From: Rahnella woolbedingensis
GTDB taxonomy: Bacteria; Pseudomonadota; Gammaproteobacteria; Enterobacterales; Enterobacteriaceae
Direction of reading: 5' to 3'
Length of the DNA: 64,000 nucleotides
Assembly (NCBI RefSeq): GCF_003602095.1
Contig: NZ_RAHH01000002.1
Coordinates: forward strand, 186,001-250,000
Part shown: piece by piece, positions 36,580 to 44,398 of the stretch
How the letters are laid out: the number at the start of each line of letters is the position of its first letter
Numbering within the stretch: position 1 is the stretch's first letter
Position numbers and translations under genes: made by a program
The notes under the pieces: generated by a model
Seen by the model: the letters and a program-made list of their open reading frames with translations, nothing else
Told to the model about the DNA's origin: nothing
Database searches by the model: none

Positions 36580-36813
36580 ATGGAAACTCTACGAAGTTAT
36601 TTAAACGCCTTGTCGATATCAATGCAGCGTGATTTCGCAGCCAATTGCGGAACGTCTGTTGAGTATCTTCGTAAGGCAATCAGTACAAAGCAAAAGCTTG
36701 GCGCAGCTCTTTCAGTGCAAATTGAAGTTAATTCTAAGTGCAGCGTTCTGCGTAAAGATCTGCACCCAGATGACTGGTTTAAAATCTGGCCTGAACTGGC
36801 CGAAGCCGCTTAA
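36580..36813 (+). CDS. cro: Cro-like protein, YdaS family
   Basis: 77 aa. Starts METLRSYLNALSISMQRDFA and continues CGTSVEYLRKAIS, the YdaS/Cro-like HTH pattern seen in Rac ydaS and many lambdoid phages; ends HPDDWFKIWPELAEAA. ATG preceded by AAGGAG. First gene of the pR operon; it should repress PRM and PL/PR during lytic growth. Confidence 0.88.
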   Translation: METLRSYLNALSISMQRDFAANCGTSVEYLRKAISTKQKLGAALSVQIEVNSKCSVLRKDLHPDDWFKIWPELAEAA

Positions 36814-36820
36814 TCCTCAC

Positions 36821-36865
36821 CGCTCTTTTCACAATGGACATTCGTCCTACGTCGCTGCAAAGCGA
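36821..36865 (+). promoter_or_regulatory. nutR antitermination site
   Basis: boxA CGCTCTTTTCACA (36821-36833), hairpin GGAC-ATTC-GTCC, TACG, then boxB TCGCT-GCAA-AGCGA (36852-36865). Same layout and near-identical spacing as nutL; located just after cro. Confidence 0.82.
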
Positions 36866-36937
36866 ACTTCAAAAAAGAAAAAATCACCACGTGGTCAATC
36901 CCAAGGGCTGATCACATTTCAACTTAACCATATGGAA

Positions 36938-36970
36938 ATTATAAGAAATGGAAATTGCAAAACACAGCAA
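36938..36970 (-). promoter_or_regulatory. PRE, CII-activated promoter for cI
   Basis: CII signature TTGC-N6-TTGC (36970-36957), the N6 TGTGTT serving as -35, a 17-bp spacer and -10 TATAAT (36943-36938). As in lambda, it overlaps the start of cII and reads leftward through cro antisense to cI. Confidence 0.85.
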
Positions 36971-37238
36971 ACAAATCATGGAAGTGGAATCAGAACTACG
37001 CAGCCGAATTGCTATGAAAGGCCAGCGTGTATTTGCCAGGGAGGCAGGATGGGCAGAATCAAAAGTGAGTCGGCTTAACGTTCACGATATCGCGGTGACG
37101 TTGGTTCTTCTGGAGAAGGTATGGGAGACGAGCTTAATTCGAGAGATTGCCAAACAGGCAGTGATAGCGGTAACCGGAAAGCAAAAAGCCCCTGCGGTAA
37201 CAGAGGCTTCGGAACAACAAATCACAATCAATTTCTGA
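36948..37238 (+). CDS. cII: CII transcriptional activator
   Basis: 96 aa (lambda CII 97). ESELRSRIAMKGQRVFAREAGWAESKVSRL aligns with the lambda CII HTH region, and the tail VTEASEQQITINF matches lambda ATERSEQIQMEF, the FtsH-sensitive end. It activates PRE and probably int and anti-Q promoters. Confidence 0.9.
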   Translation: MEIAKHSKQIMEVESELRSRIAMKGQRVFAREAGWAESKVSRLNVHDIAVTLVLLEKVWETSLIREIAKQAVIAVTGKQKAPAVTEASEQQITINF

Positions 37239-37296
37239 GGTAATTATATATGCAAACGACTGGATCAACAACCAGTACTAATCGCAAGGAGGCGAT

Positions 37297-38136
37297 ATGA
37301 ATACAGCAAGAGTACTTCAATTTCCCTCTGATGGAGGAGGGCAGGAGCGACGTGTGGTTGATACCGAAAATGGTTATACCCGTATCGCAAATGAGCTGCT
37401 TGAGGCGGTTATAGGTTCAGGGCTTACTCAAAACCAACTCCTGATCACCTTGGCAGTCATTCGAAAAACCTACGGCTATAACAAAACGTCTGACTGGGTA
37501 GGGAATTCTCAGTTATCAGAACTGACTGGCTTACCAGTAACAAGGTGCAGCACGGAGAGAAACAAGCTGGTCAAAATGAATGTCCTTTCAGTCACTGGAA
37601 GGCTGGTAGGAATCAACAAAGAGGTCTCGGCTTGGAAGACCAAGTTTAACGGAATCAGTAAAGCATTTACTGAACCTGTAAAGTTTACAGAATCTGTAAA
37701 GGATTCATTTACGGAATCAGTAAATCCGGCTTTACAGAATCTGTTAAACACAAAAGACAATAATACAAAAGACAATAAAGACATTAAAAAGATATTGGAG
37801 CAGGGAAAGAAATCACCTGCTGCCGATAAGAAAAAAGCTACTCAGTTGCCCTCTGGTTTTTCCCCATCTGAAAACCATTTCAAAATGGCTAATGAGATTG
37901 GAATCAACCTGCAAAACGAGTTTGAAGCATTCTGCGATCACCATGAAGCAAGAGGCTCAACATTCAAAAGCTGGGATGCAGCTCTTAGAACATGGATTCG
38001 CAATGCCGCCAAGTTCAGCGGCAAATCCAAGGCCTACCCAAACAAGCCTGTTTCCACTCCCGCACGGGCTACCGCCGACAACTTCTCAGCCAAAAACTAC
38101 GGTGCAACTGACGCACCTGCTTGGATGGAGGAATGA
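37297..38136 (+). CDS. O: Replication initiation protein O
   Basis: 279 aa. The N-terminal winged-helix origin-binding domain (FPSDGGGQERRVVDTENGYTRIANELLEAV...) is typical of lambda-O-like proteins; the C-terminal half would contact the helicase loader. Five iterons lie inside the gene at 37645-37748 and encode repeated FTESVK-type peptides. Starts 6 nt after AGGAGG. Confidence 0.9.
   Translation: MNTARVLQFPSDGGGQERRVVDTENGYTRIANELLEAVIGSGLTQNQLLITLAVIRKTYGYNKTSDWVGNSQLSELTGLPVTRCSTERNKLVKMNVLSVTGRLVGINKEVSAWKTKFNGISKAFTEPVKFTESVKDSFTESVNPALQNLLNTKDNNTKDNKDIKKILEQGKKSPAADKKKATQLPSGFSPSENHFKMANEIGINLQNEFEAFCDHHEARGSTFKSWDAALRTWIRNAAKFSGKSKAYPNKPVSTPARATADNFSAKNYGATDAPAWMEE
37645..37748 (+). 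repeat. Phage replication origin iterons within O
   Basis: Five near-palindromic 17-18-bp repeats of TTTACnGAATCnGTAAA at 37645-37662, 37666-37682, 37684-37700, 37708-37724 and 37731-37748, followed by an A-rich region (37750-37810), the organisation of lambda ori. Confidence 0.9.
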
Positions 38137-38138
38137 TC

Positions 38139-38987
38139 ATGCTTAGTTACGCAGAAGAAATCTCCAAGCTTGAAAACGCTCTGGATCACATCAAGAAGCC
38201 AGCAGCTGAGATTGAAGGAACCACCTTCGAATATCGCACTGTCGCCTGCGATGCCCACGGTGATTACCAACAGCTTGTACGCTCGATGAAATCATTGGGC
38301 ACATTGCAGACCAAAACCTCATGCCCGGCCTGCTTGATGGAAAAGCTCCAATCCCTGAAAGAGAAACAAGCTAACGAGGATGTCCGGATCAAGCAGTCGA
38401 ACATCAAACGCCTGATGGCTGACCTCCTGCTGCCTGACCGGTTTGCGAATGCGACGCTGGAAAACTACCACCCTCAGAACGACGAGGCGGCGCGATGCCT
38501 GCACGTGTGCAAAGCGTATGCGTCTAAGTGGCGGGAGCGCCTTAAGCAGGGAGGCGGCATGGTAATGACTGGTAAGCCCGGCACTGGAAAGAATCACCTT
38601 GCTCTGGCTATCGCAAAGCACGTCATCACTGAGCATCAGAGTTCGGCGCTGTTCACTACTGCGCTGCGTGTTGCTCGTAAGTTTAAATCCTCATGGGGCA
38701 AGAACGCTGAAATCACCGAGCAGGAAGTCATCGAAGCCTACACCAGCCCCGACCTGCTGATTATCGATGAGGTAGGTGTTCAGTTCGGTTCCGAATCAGA
38801 AAAGCTCATCCTGTTCGAGATCATCAACACCCGTTACGAGAAAATGCGACCGACCATCCTCATCAGCAACCTGCCGAAGGATGAGCTATCAGCGTTTATC
38901 GGAGAGCGAGTGATTGATCGCATGAACGATGGCGGCGGCTGCACTCTGGCATTCACGTGGGATAGCTACAGGTCTAAGGCGGCATGA
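38139..38987 (+). CDS. DnaC-like helicase loader
   Basis: 282 aa from the ATG 6 nt after GGAGG. AAA+ ATPase of the DnaC/IstB group: Walker A GKPGTGKNHLA (identical in form to E. coli DnaC), Walker B LLIIDEVGVQ, and a C-terminal ending FTWDSYRSKAA like DnaC FNWDSYRSR. It has Cys pairs in the N-terminal part (residues about 35-67). It loads DnaB at the phage origin, replacing lambda P. Confidence 0.93.
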   Translation: MLSYAEEISKLENALDHIKKPAAEIEGTTFEYRTVACDAHGDYQQLVRSMKSLGTLQTKTSCPACLMEKLQSLKEKQANEDVRIKQSNIKRLMADLLLPDRFANATLENYHPQNDEAARCLHVCKAYASKWRERLKQGGGMVMTGKPGTGKNHLALAIAKHVITEHQSSALFTTALRVARKFKSSWGKNAEITEQEVIEAYTSPDLLIIDEVGVQFGSESEKLILFEIINTRYEKMRPTILISNLPKDELSAFIGERVIDRMNDGGGCTLAFTWDSYRSKAA

Positions 38988-39160
38988 TGCAAATCACACC
39001 AGACGACTACACCGTAATAGCCAGCTACGCAGCGGATGACTACGACTGGTTACAGGACATAAGCACACCAGCCAAGCGAGCCAACATGCTTGAATTCAGC
39101 GAGAAGGTTGCTGAGATATTCTTGCAGATGGGCGCCGGGCAAGTGAAAGGGGGATTCTGA
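38984..39160 (+). CDS. Small hypothetical phage protein
   Basis: 58 aa (MMQITPDDYTVIASYAADD...), acidic, ATGA overlap with the loader gene and 1-nt overlap with the next. Unknown. Confidence 0.65.
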   Translation: MMQITPDDYTVIASYAADDYDWLQDISTPAKRANMLEFSEKVAEIFLQMGAGQVKGGF

Positions 39161-39498
39161 TGGACACTAAGGCAGCATTTGAGAAGTTCATGCTTGATGA
39201 ATTGGATTTAGATGTTTCTGGTTTTAGAAATGAAGACCCAGAGACATCTGAAGAATGGCCTTACGCCGCAACCAATTCAGAATCAAGCACGGTGATAACC
39301 GTGGCATTCAAAGCATGGTGCAAGTCATGGCAGGCATCCCGTGCTGCAATCGAGATTGAGTTGCCGGAACTGGCTGTAGACCATGACGAAAGGCTGATGG
39401 TTGAAACTAGCGTTGAAGGCGCTTTCAACCTCGGAGTTATTCGCTCGCGTCAGGCCATCACCTCCCACGGAATCAGAATTAAGGGGAAGACGGATTGA
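39160..39498 (+). CDS. Hypothetical phage protein
   Basis: 112 aa; begins DTKAAFEKFMLDEL and contains FKAWCKSWQASRAAIEIELP, a common nin-region type. RBS AAAGGGGG. Unknown. Confidence 0.7.
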   Translation: MDTKAAFEKFMLDELDLDVSGFRNEDPETSEEWPYAATNSESSTVITVAFKAWCKSWQASRAAIEIELPELAVDHDERLMVETSVEGAFNLGVIRSRQAITSHGIRIKGKTD

Positions 39499-39686
39499 GT
39501 GATTTTTCAATACTTACAGCAGCCGGTGATGACATAGAAATTCACGATGGACGTCACTACACGACAGGCGAAGTGATTTTGTCTGCGCAAGATAGTAAAT
39601 CAGAGGTTCTTCTTGCACTCAGCAAGCAAGAAGCCAGAACGCTAGCAAGGGCATTACTTGAAGCAGCAGGGGGAAGCCATGAATAA
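39495..39686 (+). CDS. Hypothetical phage protein, TTG start
   Basis: 63 aa, TTG start overlapping the previous stop by 4 nt, preceded by AGGGGAAG. SKQEARTLARALLEAAGG at the C-terminus. Unknown. Confidence 0.6.
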   Translation: MSDFSILTAAGDDIEIHDGRHYTTGEVILSAQDSKSEVLLALSKQEARTLARALLEAAGGSHE

Positions 39687-40167
39687 CGATTTAGAGCAGT
39701 TCAGCGAAGAAAGGCTGAAAGATATGCAGAAGCACGTAGCAGCAGGAATGGCATTAGGCTATGCCGATGCTCTGCTTATTCGTCGAGTAATCGACATAGC
39801 CCTAGCAGCAAAGCAGTCATCTCTAACCATCGACTTCAGCAAAATGAGTCAGGCCGAGATTGACGACATCATAGAACGATTGGGCAACACTGGCGGCGGT
39901 CACATCATAGCAGCCACCACCCCACAGCCAGACCATACAGAGCAGGATGGTTGGATTAAGTGCAGCGAGCATAAGCCTGAGCCTGAATTTGGGGTGATTG
40001 TTACAGACGGTAAGATTACTGGAATGGCGAATGTTAGCCGCTTAAAAGGAAAGCCATTCCCAGTAACAATGCAGCCAAGAACAAAAGGTTATGAGATGGA
40101 GTGCATGGGAGATATTACCCACTGGATGCCACTACCAGCCGCCCCTAAACCGGAGAGCGAACGATGA
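39679..40167 (+). CDS. DUF551-like phage protein
   Basis: 162 aa from MNNDLEQFSEERL after GGGGGAAG. C-terminal block WIKCSEHKPEPEFGVIVTDG...GDITHWMPLPAAPK is the DUF551 signature of nin-region accessory proteins. Function unknown. Confidence 0.78.
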   Translation: MNNDLEQFSEERLKDMQKHVAAGMALGYADALLIRRVIDIALAAKQSSLTIDFSKMSQAEIDDIIERLGNTGGGHIIAATTPQPDHTEQDGWIKCSEHKPEPEFGVIVTDGKITGMANVSRLKGKPFPVTMQPRTKGYEMECMGDITHWMPLPAAPKPESER

Positions 40168-40331
40168 GCAGAGGAATCTACGGATTACTTGTAGTCTTCC
40201 CTCACGTCGTAGTGCTTGGAATCGTAGGTAACACAGCAAAGTTTCTTGAGAGCCTCGCTAGTAAAACGCGAAGGCTATGTGCTGAACGAATGCGGCGAGT
40301 TCTAGATAAAGCCCCACCAAGGCGAGGTTAA
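40164..40331 (+). CDS. Small membrane protein
   Basis: 55 aa with one membrane segment (YGLLVVFPHVVVLGIVG, about 6-22) and a basic tail, ATGA overlap. Unknown. Confidence 0.6.
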   Translation: MSRGIYGLLVVFPHVVVLGIVGNTAKFLESLASKTRRLCAERMRRVLDKAPPRRG

Positions 40332-40332
40332 A

Positions 40333-40788
40333 ATGACCAAACAAACCTACCAATTACGCAACGAACAAATCCTCAGTAACGCAATAAACCACCTCCGAAA
40401 CACCCCAATAAACCCAGACAAACCATTCATCGTGACTATCCAAGAGCGCACCCGCTCACTGGAGCAAAATGCACGTTTATGGGCAACTTTGTCTGATATC
40501 AGCGGGCAGGTTAACTGGCATGGCCGCAAGCTCACCACGGAACAGTGGAAGCATATATTCACCGCCGCGCTAACTAAGCAGGATGTGGTACCGAATCTGG
40601 CCGGTGATGGCTTTGTCGTTCTCGGGCAGTCAACCAGCAAGATGACAGTCGGCGAACTCAGCAACCTGATAGAGCTGATTAACGCATTCGGGGCAGAGCA
40701 GGGTGTCAGGTTCAGCGAAGAATCCAGGCTCGCTATCACGTGGGCAAATCGCTGGGGTGAATCAAACAAACTTAAGCAGGTGGCGTAA
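40333..40788 (+). CDS. ninB: NinB recombination protein
   Basis: 151 aa. Family features: QERTRSLEQNARLWATLSDI and NWHGRKLTTEQWKHIFTAAL. NinB (Orf) is a single-strand-binding RecFOR-like mediator of phage recombination. Abuts the methylase gene by a 1-nt overlap. Confidence 0.93.
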   Translation: MTKQTYQLRNEQILSNAINHLRNTPINPDKPFIVTIQERTRSLEQNARLWATLSDISGQVNWHGRKLTTEQWKHIFTAALTKQDVVPNLAGDGFVVLGQSTSKMTVGELSNLIELINAFGAEQGVRFSEESRLAITWANRWGESNKLKQVA

Positions 40789-41375
40789 TGGAGAAATACA
40801 CACTGATTTATGCTGACCCGCCGTGGTCATATCGCGATAAAGCCAACGACGGTGAGCGCGGCGCGGGACATAAATATCAAACGATGAACGTGCAGGATAT
40901 TTGCCGGTTGCCCGTATGGGATTTGGCTGCTGAGTCATGCCTTCTGGCTATGTGGTGGGTGCCAACTCAGCCGATGGAGGCGCTAAAGGTAATGGATGCG
41001 TGGGGATTCCGCCTGATGACCATGAAGGGCTTTACATGGCACAAAACCAATAAGCACAAAGGAAACAGCGCGATCGGAATGGGGCATATGACCCGAGCCA
41101 ACAGCGAAGATTGTCTGTTTGCGGTGCGGGGTAAATTACCGGAACGGATTGATGCCTCCATCTGCCAGCACATCACAGCACCGCGAATGGATCACAGCGC
41201 AAAGCCACCTGTCATCCGCGACAAGCTCGTTCAGTTGCTTGGAGATGTTCACCGAGTAGAGCTGTTTTCACGTGATAACACAGATGGATGGAGTGTGTGG
41301 GGAAATCAATGCAACAGCTCAGTGGATTTATTCACTGGATTGGCAACCGTAAAAACAGAACAGAGGGCAGCATAA
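40788..41375 (+). CDS. MT-A70-type N6-adenine DNA methyltransferase
   Basis: 195 aa. Catalytic DPPW motif in LIYADPPWSYRD (about 8-14) and the fold blocks WWVPTQPMEAL and RVELFSRD. A solitary methylase without a cognate nuclease gene nearby, likely protecting phage DNA from host restriction or affecting gene control (inference). Confidence 0.92.
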   Translation: MEKYTLIYADPPWSYRDKANDGERGAGHKYQTMNVQDICRLPVWDLAAESCLLAMWWVPTQPMEALKVMDAWGFRLMTMKGFTWHKTNKHKGNSAIGMGHMTRANSEDCLFAVRGKLPERIDASICQHITAPRMDHSAKPPVIRDKLVQLLGDVHRVELFSRDNTDGWSVWGNQCNSSVDLFTGLATVKTEQRAA

Positions 41376-41677
41376 TGGCATTTGAATCACAACTTAAAAA
41401 CAGAGCTTCTCGTGGTCGCGGAAACCGAAGCCCGTTCATTTCCTTCAGAATGACTGTTTCTGGCTCTACCGGCGCTCACGTCGGAAAGTTAACCGGGCTC
41501 CAAGGGAAAGACATCGATATAGAGATTGATGAAGACAGCAAGGTGCTACGCATTGCGCAAGTGGAAGGCGGATTCAAAGTAGGAAGTAACGGTGCATTTT
41601 CGATGTCTAAAAAGGTATTCAGGACAATTAGCCCAAGCCAAAACCTACCAAGAATCATCGAATTAAACCTTTCCTAA
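41375..41677 (+). CDS. Hypothetical phage protein
   Basis: 100 aa from MAFESQLKNR; basic N-terminus, beta-rich body (KDIDIEIDEDSKVLRIAQVEGG). TAATG overlap with the methylase. Unknown. Confidence 0.7.
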   Translation: MAFESQLKNRASRGRGNRSPFISFRMTVSGSTGAHVGKLTGLQGKDIDIEIDEDSKVLRIAQVEGGFKVGSNGAFSMSKKVFRTISPSQNLPRIIELNLS

Positions 41678-41712
41678 GATGGCTGGTGGTATGGCTCATA
41701 CGGAGAAAAATC

Positions 41713-42063
41713 ATGAAAGATTATTCAGCAATGAGCGATGATGAAATTGCCATGGAGATATTTCTTCTAAATCTCTGCGAATCAGCAAGAAAGTTAGCTA
41801 TATCGCGCGGAATGAATCATCACGATGTGCTTCGAGGTGGTGGTGAGTGGTCTAAATACGACCCCTGCAACAACCCAGCCGACGCATGGCCGATTATCAT
41901 GGCTAACCACATCGGCATCATGCCATTCAAAAGCGGAGCCGCCACTGCATGGCCTACCTCTATTGGGTTGCTTAGTAATTTCCACGTAAAGCATGAGAAC
42001 CCGCTCCGAGCGGCAATGATTTGCTATCTCATGATGAAAGACGCGGGGAAATGCTATGGCTAA
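41713..42063 (+). CDS. ninX: NinX-like (DUF2591) protein
   Basis: 116 aa from MKDYSAMSDDEIAM after CGGAG. NNPADAWPIIMANHIGIMP and the AAMICYLMM tail are DUF2591/NinX features. Role unknown. Confidence 0.8.
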   Translation: MKDYSAMSDDEIAMEIFLLNLCESARKLAISRGMNHHDVLRGGGEWSKYDPCNNPADAWPIIMANHIGIMPFKSGAATAWPTSIGLLSNFHVKHENPLRAAMICYLMMKDAGKCYG

Positions 42064-42262
42064 ACTCACGTGGTTCACCTACGACACAGTAATGACCACT
42101 CTCGAAGCCGACACCCTCATCAAGAAGTACGCCTCTCAAAACATCCAAACGCAAAAGCAGATCTCAGCCGATTACACAGGCTGGTATGTCTCTGCTTTGT
42201 TACCCGAATACAGAGTAGAACCACGAGCCAGTCGGACGTGGCAGAACCCTATGTGGAGATAA
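42056..42262 (+). CDS. Hypothetical nin-region protein
   Basis: 68 aa, basic, Trp-rich C-terminus; overlaps the previous gene by 8 nt. Unknown. Confidence 0.65.
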   Translation: MAKLTWFTYDTVMTTLEADTLIKKYASQNIQTQKQISADYTGWYVSALLPEYRVEPRASRTWQNPMWR

Positions 42263-42265
42263 ATC

Positions 42266-42424
42266 ATGGTGGACGAAGAACCAGTCTGTCTAGGCTGCGG
42301 GCAACCACTAAGTCCTGACGAGAATTACGCCTGCGATGGATGCGCGAGCTGGTGGTCAATGGATGGCTTCGAAGTTTCCGAGCATCTGAGGAGCGAGAGT
42401 GATGAAATTACCCAGAAGCCGTAA
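42266..42424 (+). CDS. Small zinc-finger protein, NinF-like
   Basis: 52 aa with CLGCGQ...CDGC, a CxxC-x12-CxxC zinc knuckle, and an acidic tail. Position just before ninG and the finger recall lambda NinF; assignment tentative. Overlaps ninG by 23 nt. Confidence 0.65.
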   Translation: MVDEEPVCLGCGQPLSPDENYACDGCASWWSMDGFEVSEHLRSESDEITQKP

Positions 42425-43004
42425 CTGCAAAATATGCAAAACACGGTTCAAACCAGCCACTCTGTATGACTGGTGGTGCAGTGAAGAACACAAGGAAGAG
42501 CTAATCACCAGGTTAGCAACCGAAGCCCGACAGAAGCGCATACAGCAACAGGAACGACAGCGAAGAGTAACAGCCCGAATAGAAAGACAAACCCACAATA
42601 TTAGAAAGCTCGCAGTAAAACCCCTCAGTTACTTCGCAAAACAAGCCCAGACAGAATTCAACGCCTTCATCAGAGAACGTGACGCAGACCTTCCATGCAT
42701 CAGCTGCGGCCGCTTCCATGATGGGCAGTACCACGCCGGGCATTACCGAACCGTAGGCGCTAACCCAGAGCTGAGGTTCAACGAAGATAACTGTCACAAA
42801 CAGTGCTCCCCCTGCAACAACCACCTGTCAGGCAACATCGAAAACTACACCCCAGCAATCAGAGCAAAGATTGGCGAGCAGGCCTATCAGTTGCTAATGG
42901 GCGCGCACGAGCCGCAACGGTACCGGCGTGAAGATTTCGAGCGAATCAGGGATGAGTACAAAGCTAAGCGTAAAGCACTCAAGAAACTATCGGAGGCAGC
43001 ATGA
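42402..43004 (+). CDS. ninG: NinG (Rap) recombination endonuclease
   Basis: 200 aa. N-terminal zinc-finger CKICKTRFKP, basic coiled region, then DLPCISCGRFHDGQYHAGHY and RFNEDNCHKQC with the HNH-like metal site. Rap cleaves branched recombination intermediates. Confidence 0.93.
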   Translation: MKLPRSRNCKICKTRFKPATLYDWWCSEEHKEELITRLATEARQKRIQQQERQRRVTARIERQTHNIRKLAVKPLSYFAKQAQTEFNAFIRERDADLPCISCGRFHDGQYHAGHYRTVGANPELRFNEDNCHKQCSPCNNHLSGNIENYTPAIRAKIGEQAYQLLMGAHEPQRYRREDFERIRDEYKAKRKALKKLSEAA

Positions 43005-43339
43005 GAAAGCTAATTCATAAGCTAATAAAAGCCACATACCACTTCCGTTCACCAGATAGGCGATGGCCTGACTGGAAAGAGCATGACTATACAAAGCAAT
43101 GCTGGGGACATGCCCTACAAGGCATGAATGGGTTCAAGGAAAATGGCAAGTTCAATATCACAGGTCATGACAGCAAAAGGGGATTGTTCTTTGTTGAGCA
43201 GATGAAAGAGGGTGACAAATTACGAGTCAAATTTACTAACGGAAAGCACGGCTATTTGAGAATTTATCGTCTCAGTTTTTTTAGAGACCCATCAGATATG
43301 TTCAGTGCAACGGTGAAATTTGAGGGGCTAATATCATGA
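43001..43339 (+). CDS. Hypothetical nin-region protein
   Basis: 112 aa, basic, aromatic-rich; 4-nt overlaps at both ends. Unknown. Confidence 0.7.
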   Translation: MRKLIHKLIKATYHFRSPDRRWPDWKEHDYTKQCWGHALQGMNGFKENGKFNITGHDSKRGLFFVEQMKEGDKLRVKFTNGKHGYLRIYRLSFFRDPSDMFSATVKFEGLIS

Positions 43340-43470
43340 CCCAATACGACAGATTCGAACTAGCCCGGCTCGCCGAGGAAGAAAGGCTTATCGAGCAAAA
43401 GCTAAATCGTATTCGTGAGCAGCGCCGAGAAATCATCAACAGGTCAGATGCCAATAAGGTGAAGGTATGA
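43336..43470 (+). CDS. Small coiled-coil phage protein
   Basis: 44 aa, an almost continuous charged helix (LARLAEEERLIEQKLNRI...). 4-nt overlaps with both neighbours. Unknown. Confidence 0.6.
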   Translation: MTQYDRFELARLAEEERLIEQKLNRIREQRREIINRSDANKVKV

Positions 43471-44081
43471 GAAAGCAAGATGCTATTTACGCTCTCCCTT
43501 GGGTCGTGAAGCAATCAGACCTTCGCAGGGTATGGTGCAATGGCCGTAAAACCATCACGCCATCACAGCGCGTATGGACACGTTATTTGCTGTGTGTTTG
43601 GGGTCGTAATTTAGGTGGTGATGATGCCCCGGCAGGTTGTGTGAATGTCATCGGCAGACTGATGATCCGCACTGAATGGTCACAGGTGCAATCAGAGCGA
43701 ATTATTCAGGTTGTGGAAAGCCTTCATGAGCAGGGATATCGCGGCGATGAGCTTTTCAAGAAATCACGTGAAGTCGTAATGCCTGGAACATCAGTAAGCA
43801 GCATCATCGCTCTCGCCAAAGAATCAGATGACGCCGCTTTTGTTGAATCGGTGATGCACAAAGTAATTAAACGAGATAGTCCGATGCGCTCAGTTGCTAT
43901 TAAACGGTACTGTGACCGCAAATGCCCGCAAGACATCGCGAGGGATATTAATTACCACACCGGCTGCGATGTTCAAGCAGCACGGAAAAGGGTGATTTGG
44001 TGCGAAGAAATACTGGAAGAAGAAATGTTTTACGCTATTAAGAGCAATATGGAGGAAGAAATAACCCAGAAAGCAGCCTGA
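43467..44081 (+). CDS. Q-like late antiterminator (DUF1133)
   Basis: 204 aa. TPSQRVWTRYLLCVWGRNLGGDD and CPQDIARDINYHTGCDVQAARKRVIWCE are DUF1133 hallmarks. It is the last early gene, immediately before the late promoter and terminator, the position of lambda Q, so it probably lets RNA polymerase read into the late genes. Confidence 0.85.
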   Translation: MRKQDAIYALPWVVKQSDLRRVWCNGRKTITPSQRVWTRYLLCVWGRNLGGDDAPAGCVNVIGRLMIRTEWSQVQSERIIQVVESLHEQGYRGDELFKKSREVVMPGTSVSSIIALAKESDDAAFVESVMHKVIKRDSPMRSVAIKRYCDRKCPQDIARDINYHTGCDVQAARKRVIWCEEILEEEMFYAIKSNMEEEITQKAA

Positions 44082-44104
44082 TTGGAAATATATTTTCATT
44101 TTGA

Positions 44105-44133
44105 TTGCAAAACGAGAAATGAGATTGTATATT
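44105..44133 (+). promoter_or_regulatory. Late promoter pR'
   Basis: TTGCAA-N17-TATATT, 24 bp after the Q-like gene, upstream of a strong terminator as in lambdoid late control. Confidence 0.7.
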
Positions 44134-44207
44134 TCTATCTAAGCTCGGGAGCAATTGCGAAAGAGCGCTGGTGACGACGAAATGAAGCGTCACCAAAATA
44201 TCAAGAG

Positions 44208-44235
44208 CCCTGATCATCACTGGTCGGGGTTTTTT
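44208..44235 (+). terminator. tR' late terminator
   Basis: Nine-pair stem CCCTGATCA/TGGTCGGGG (two G-U pairs) with TCAC loop and TTTTTT. A second stem GGTGACG/CGTCACC (44170-44193) lies upstream in the same leader RNA. Confidence 0.85.
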
Positions 44236-44255
44236 GCTATGTGGTTGCGGGATAG

Positions 44256-44300
44256 GGACTTTGAAGCGTGCTTCTTGGCGGTCGCGTTGCTTCAAAGTCC
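44256..44300. repeat. 12-bp perfect inverted repeat in late leader
   Basis: GGACTTTGAAGC (44256-44267) and GCTTCAAAGTCC (44289-44300) separated by 21 nt; no T-tract follows, so not an ordinary terminator. Confidence 0.8.
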
Positions 44301-44398
44301 GACTTCATTTCTGCACATCAGGTAAGAGTATTGCTGTTGAGCGGACAATGTGCGCGGCGTAACACGCGTAGATTTTAAAGCCGCAATGCTCTTTCCGA

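Noticed and set aside
40788..41375. MT-A70 methylase as part of a restriction-modification system
   Set aside because: No nuclease or specificity gene next to it; solitary methylases are common in nin regions.
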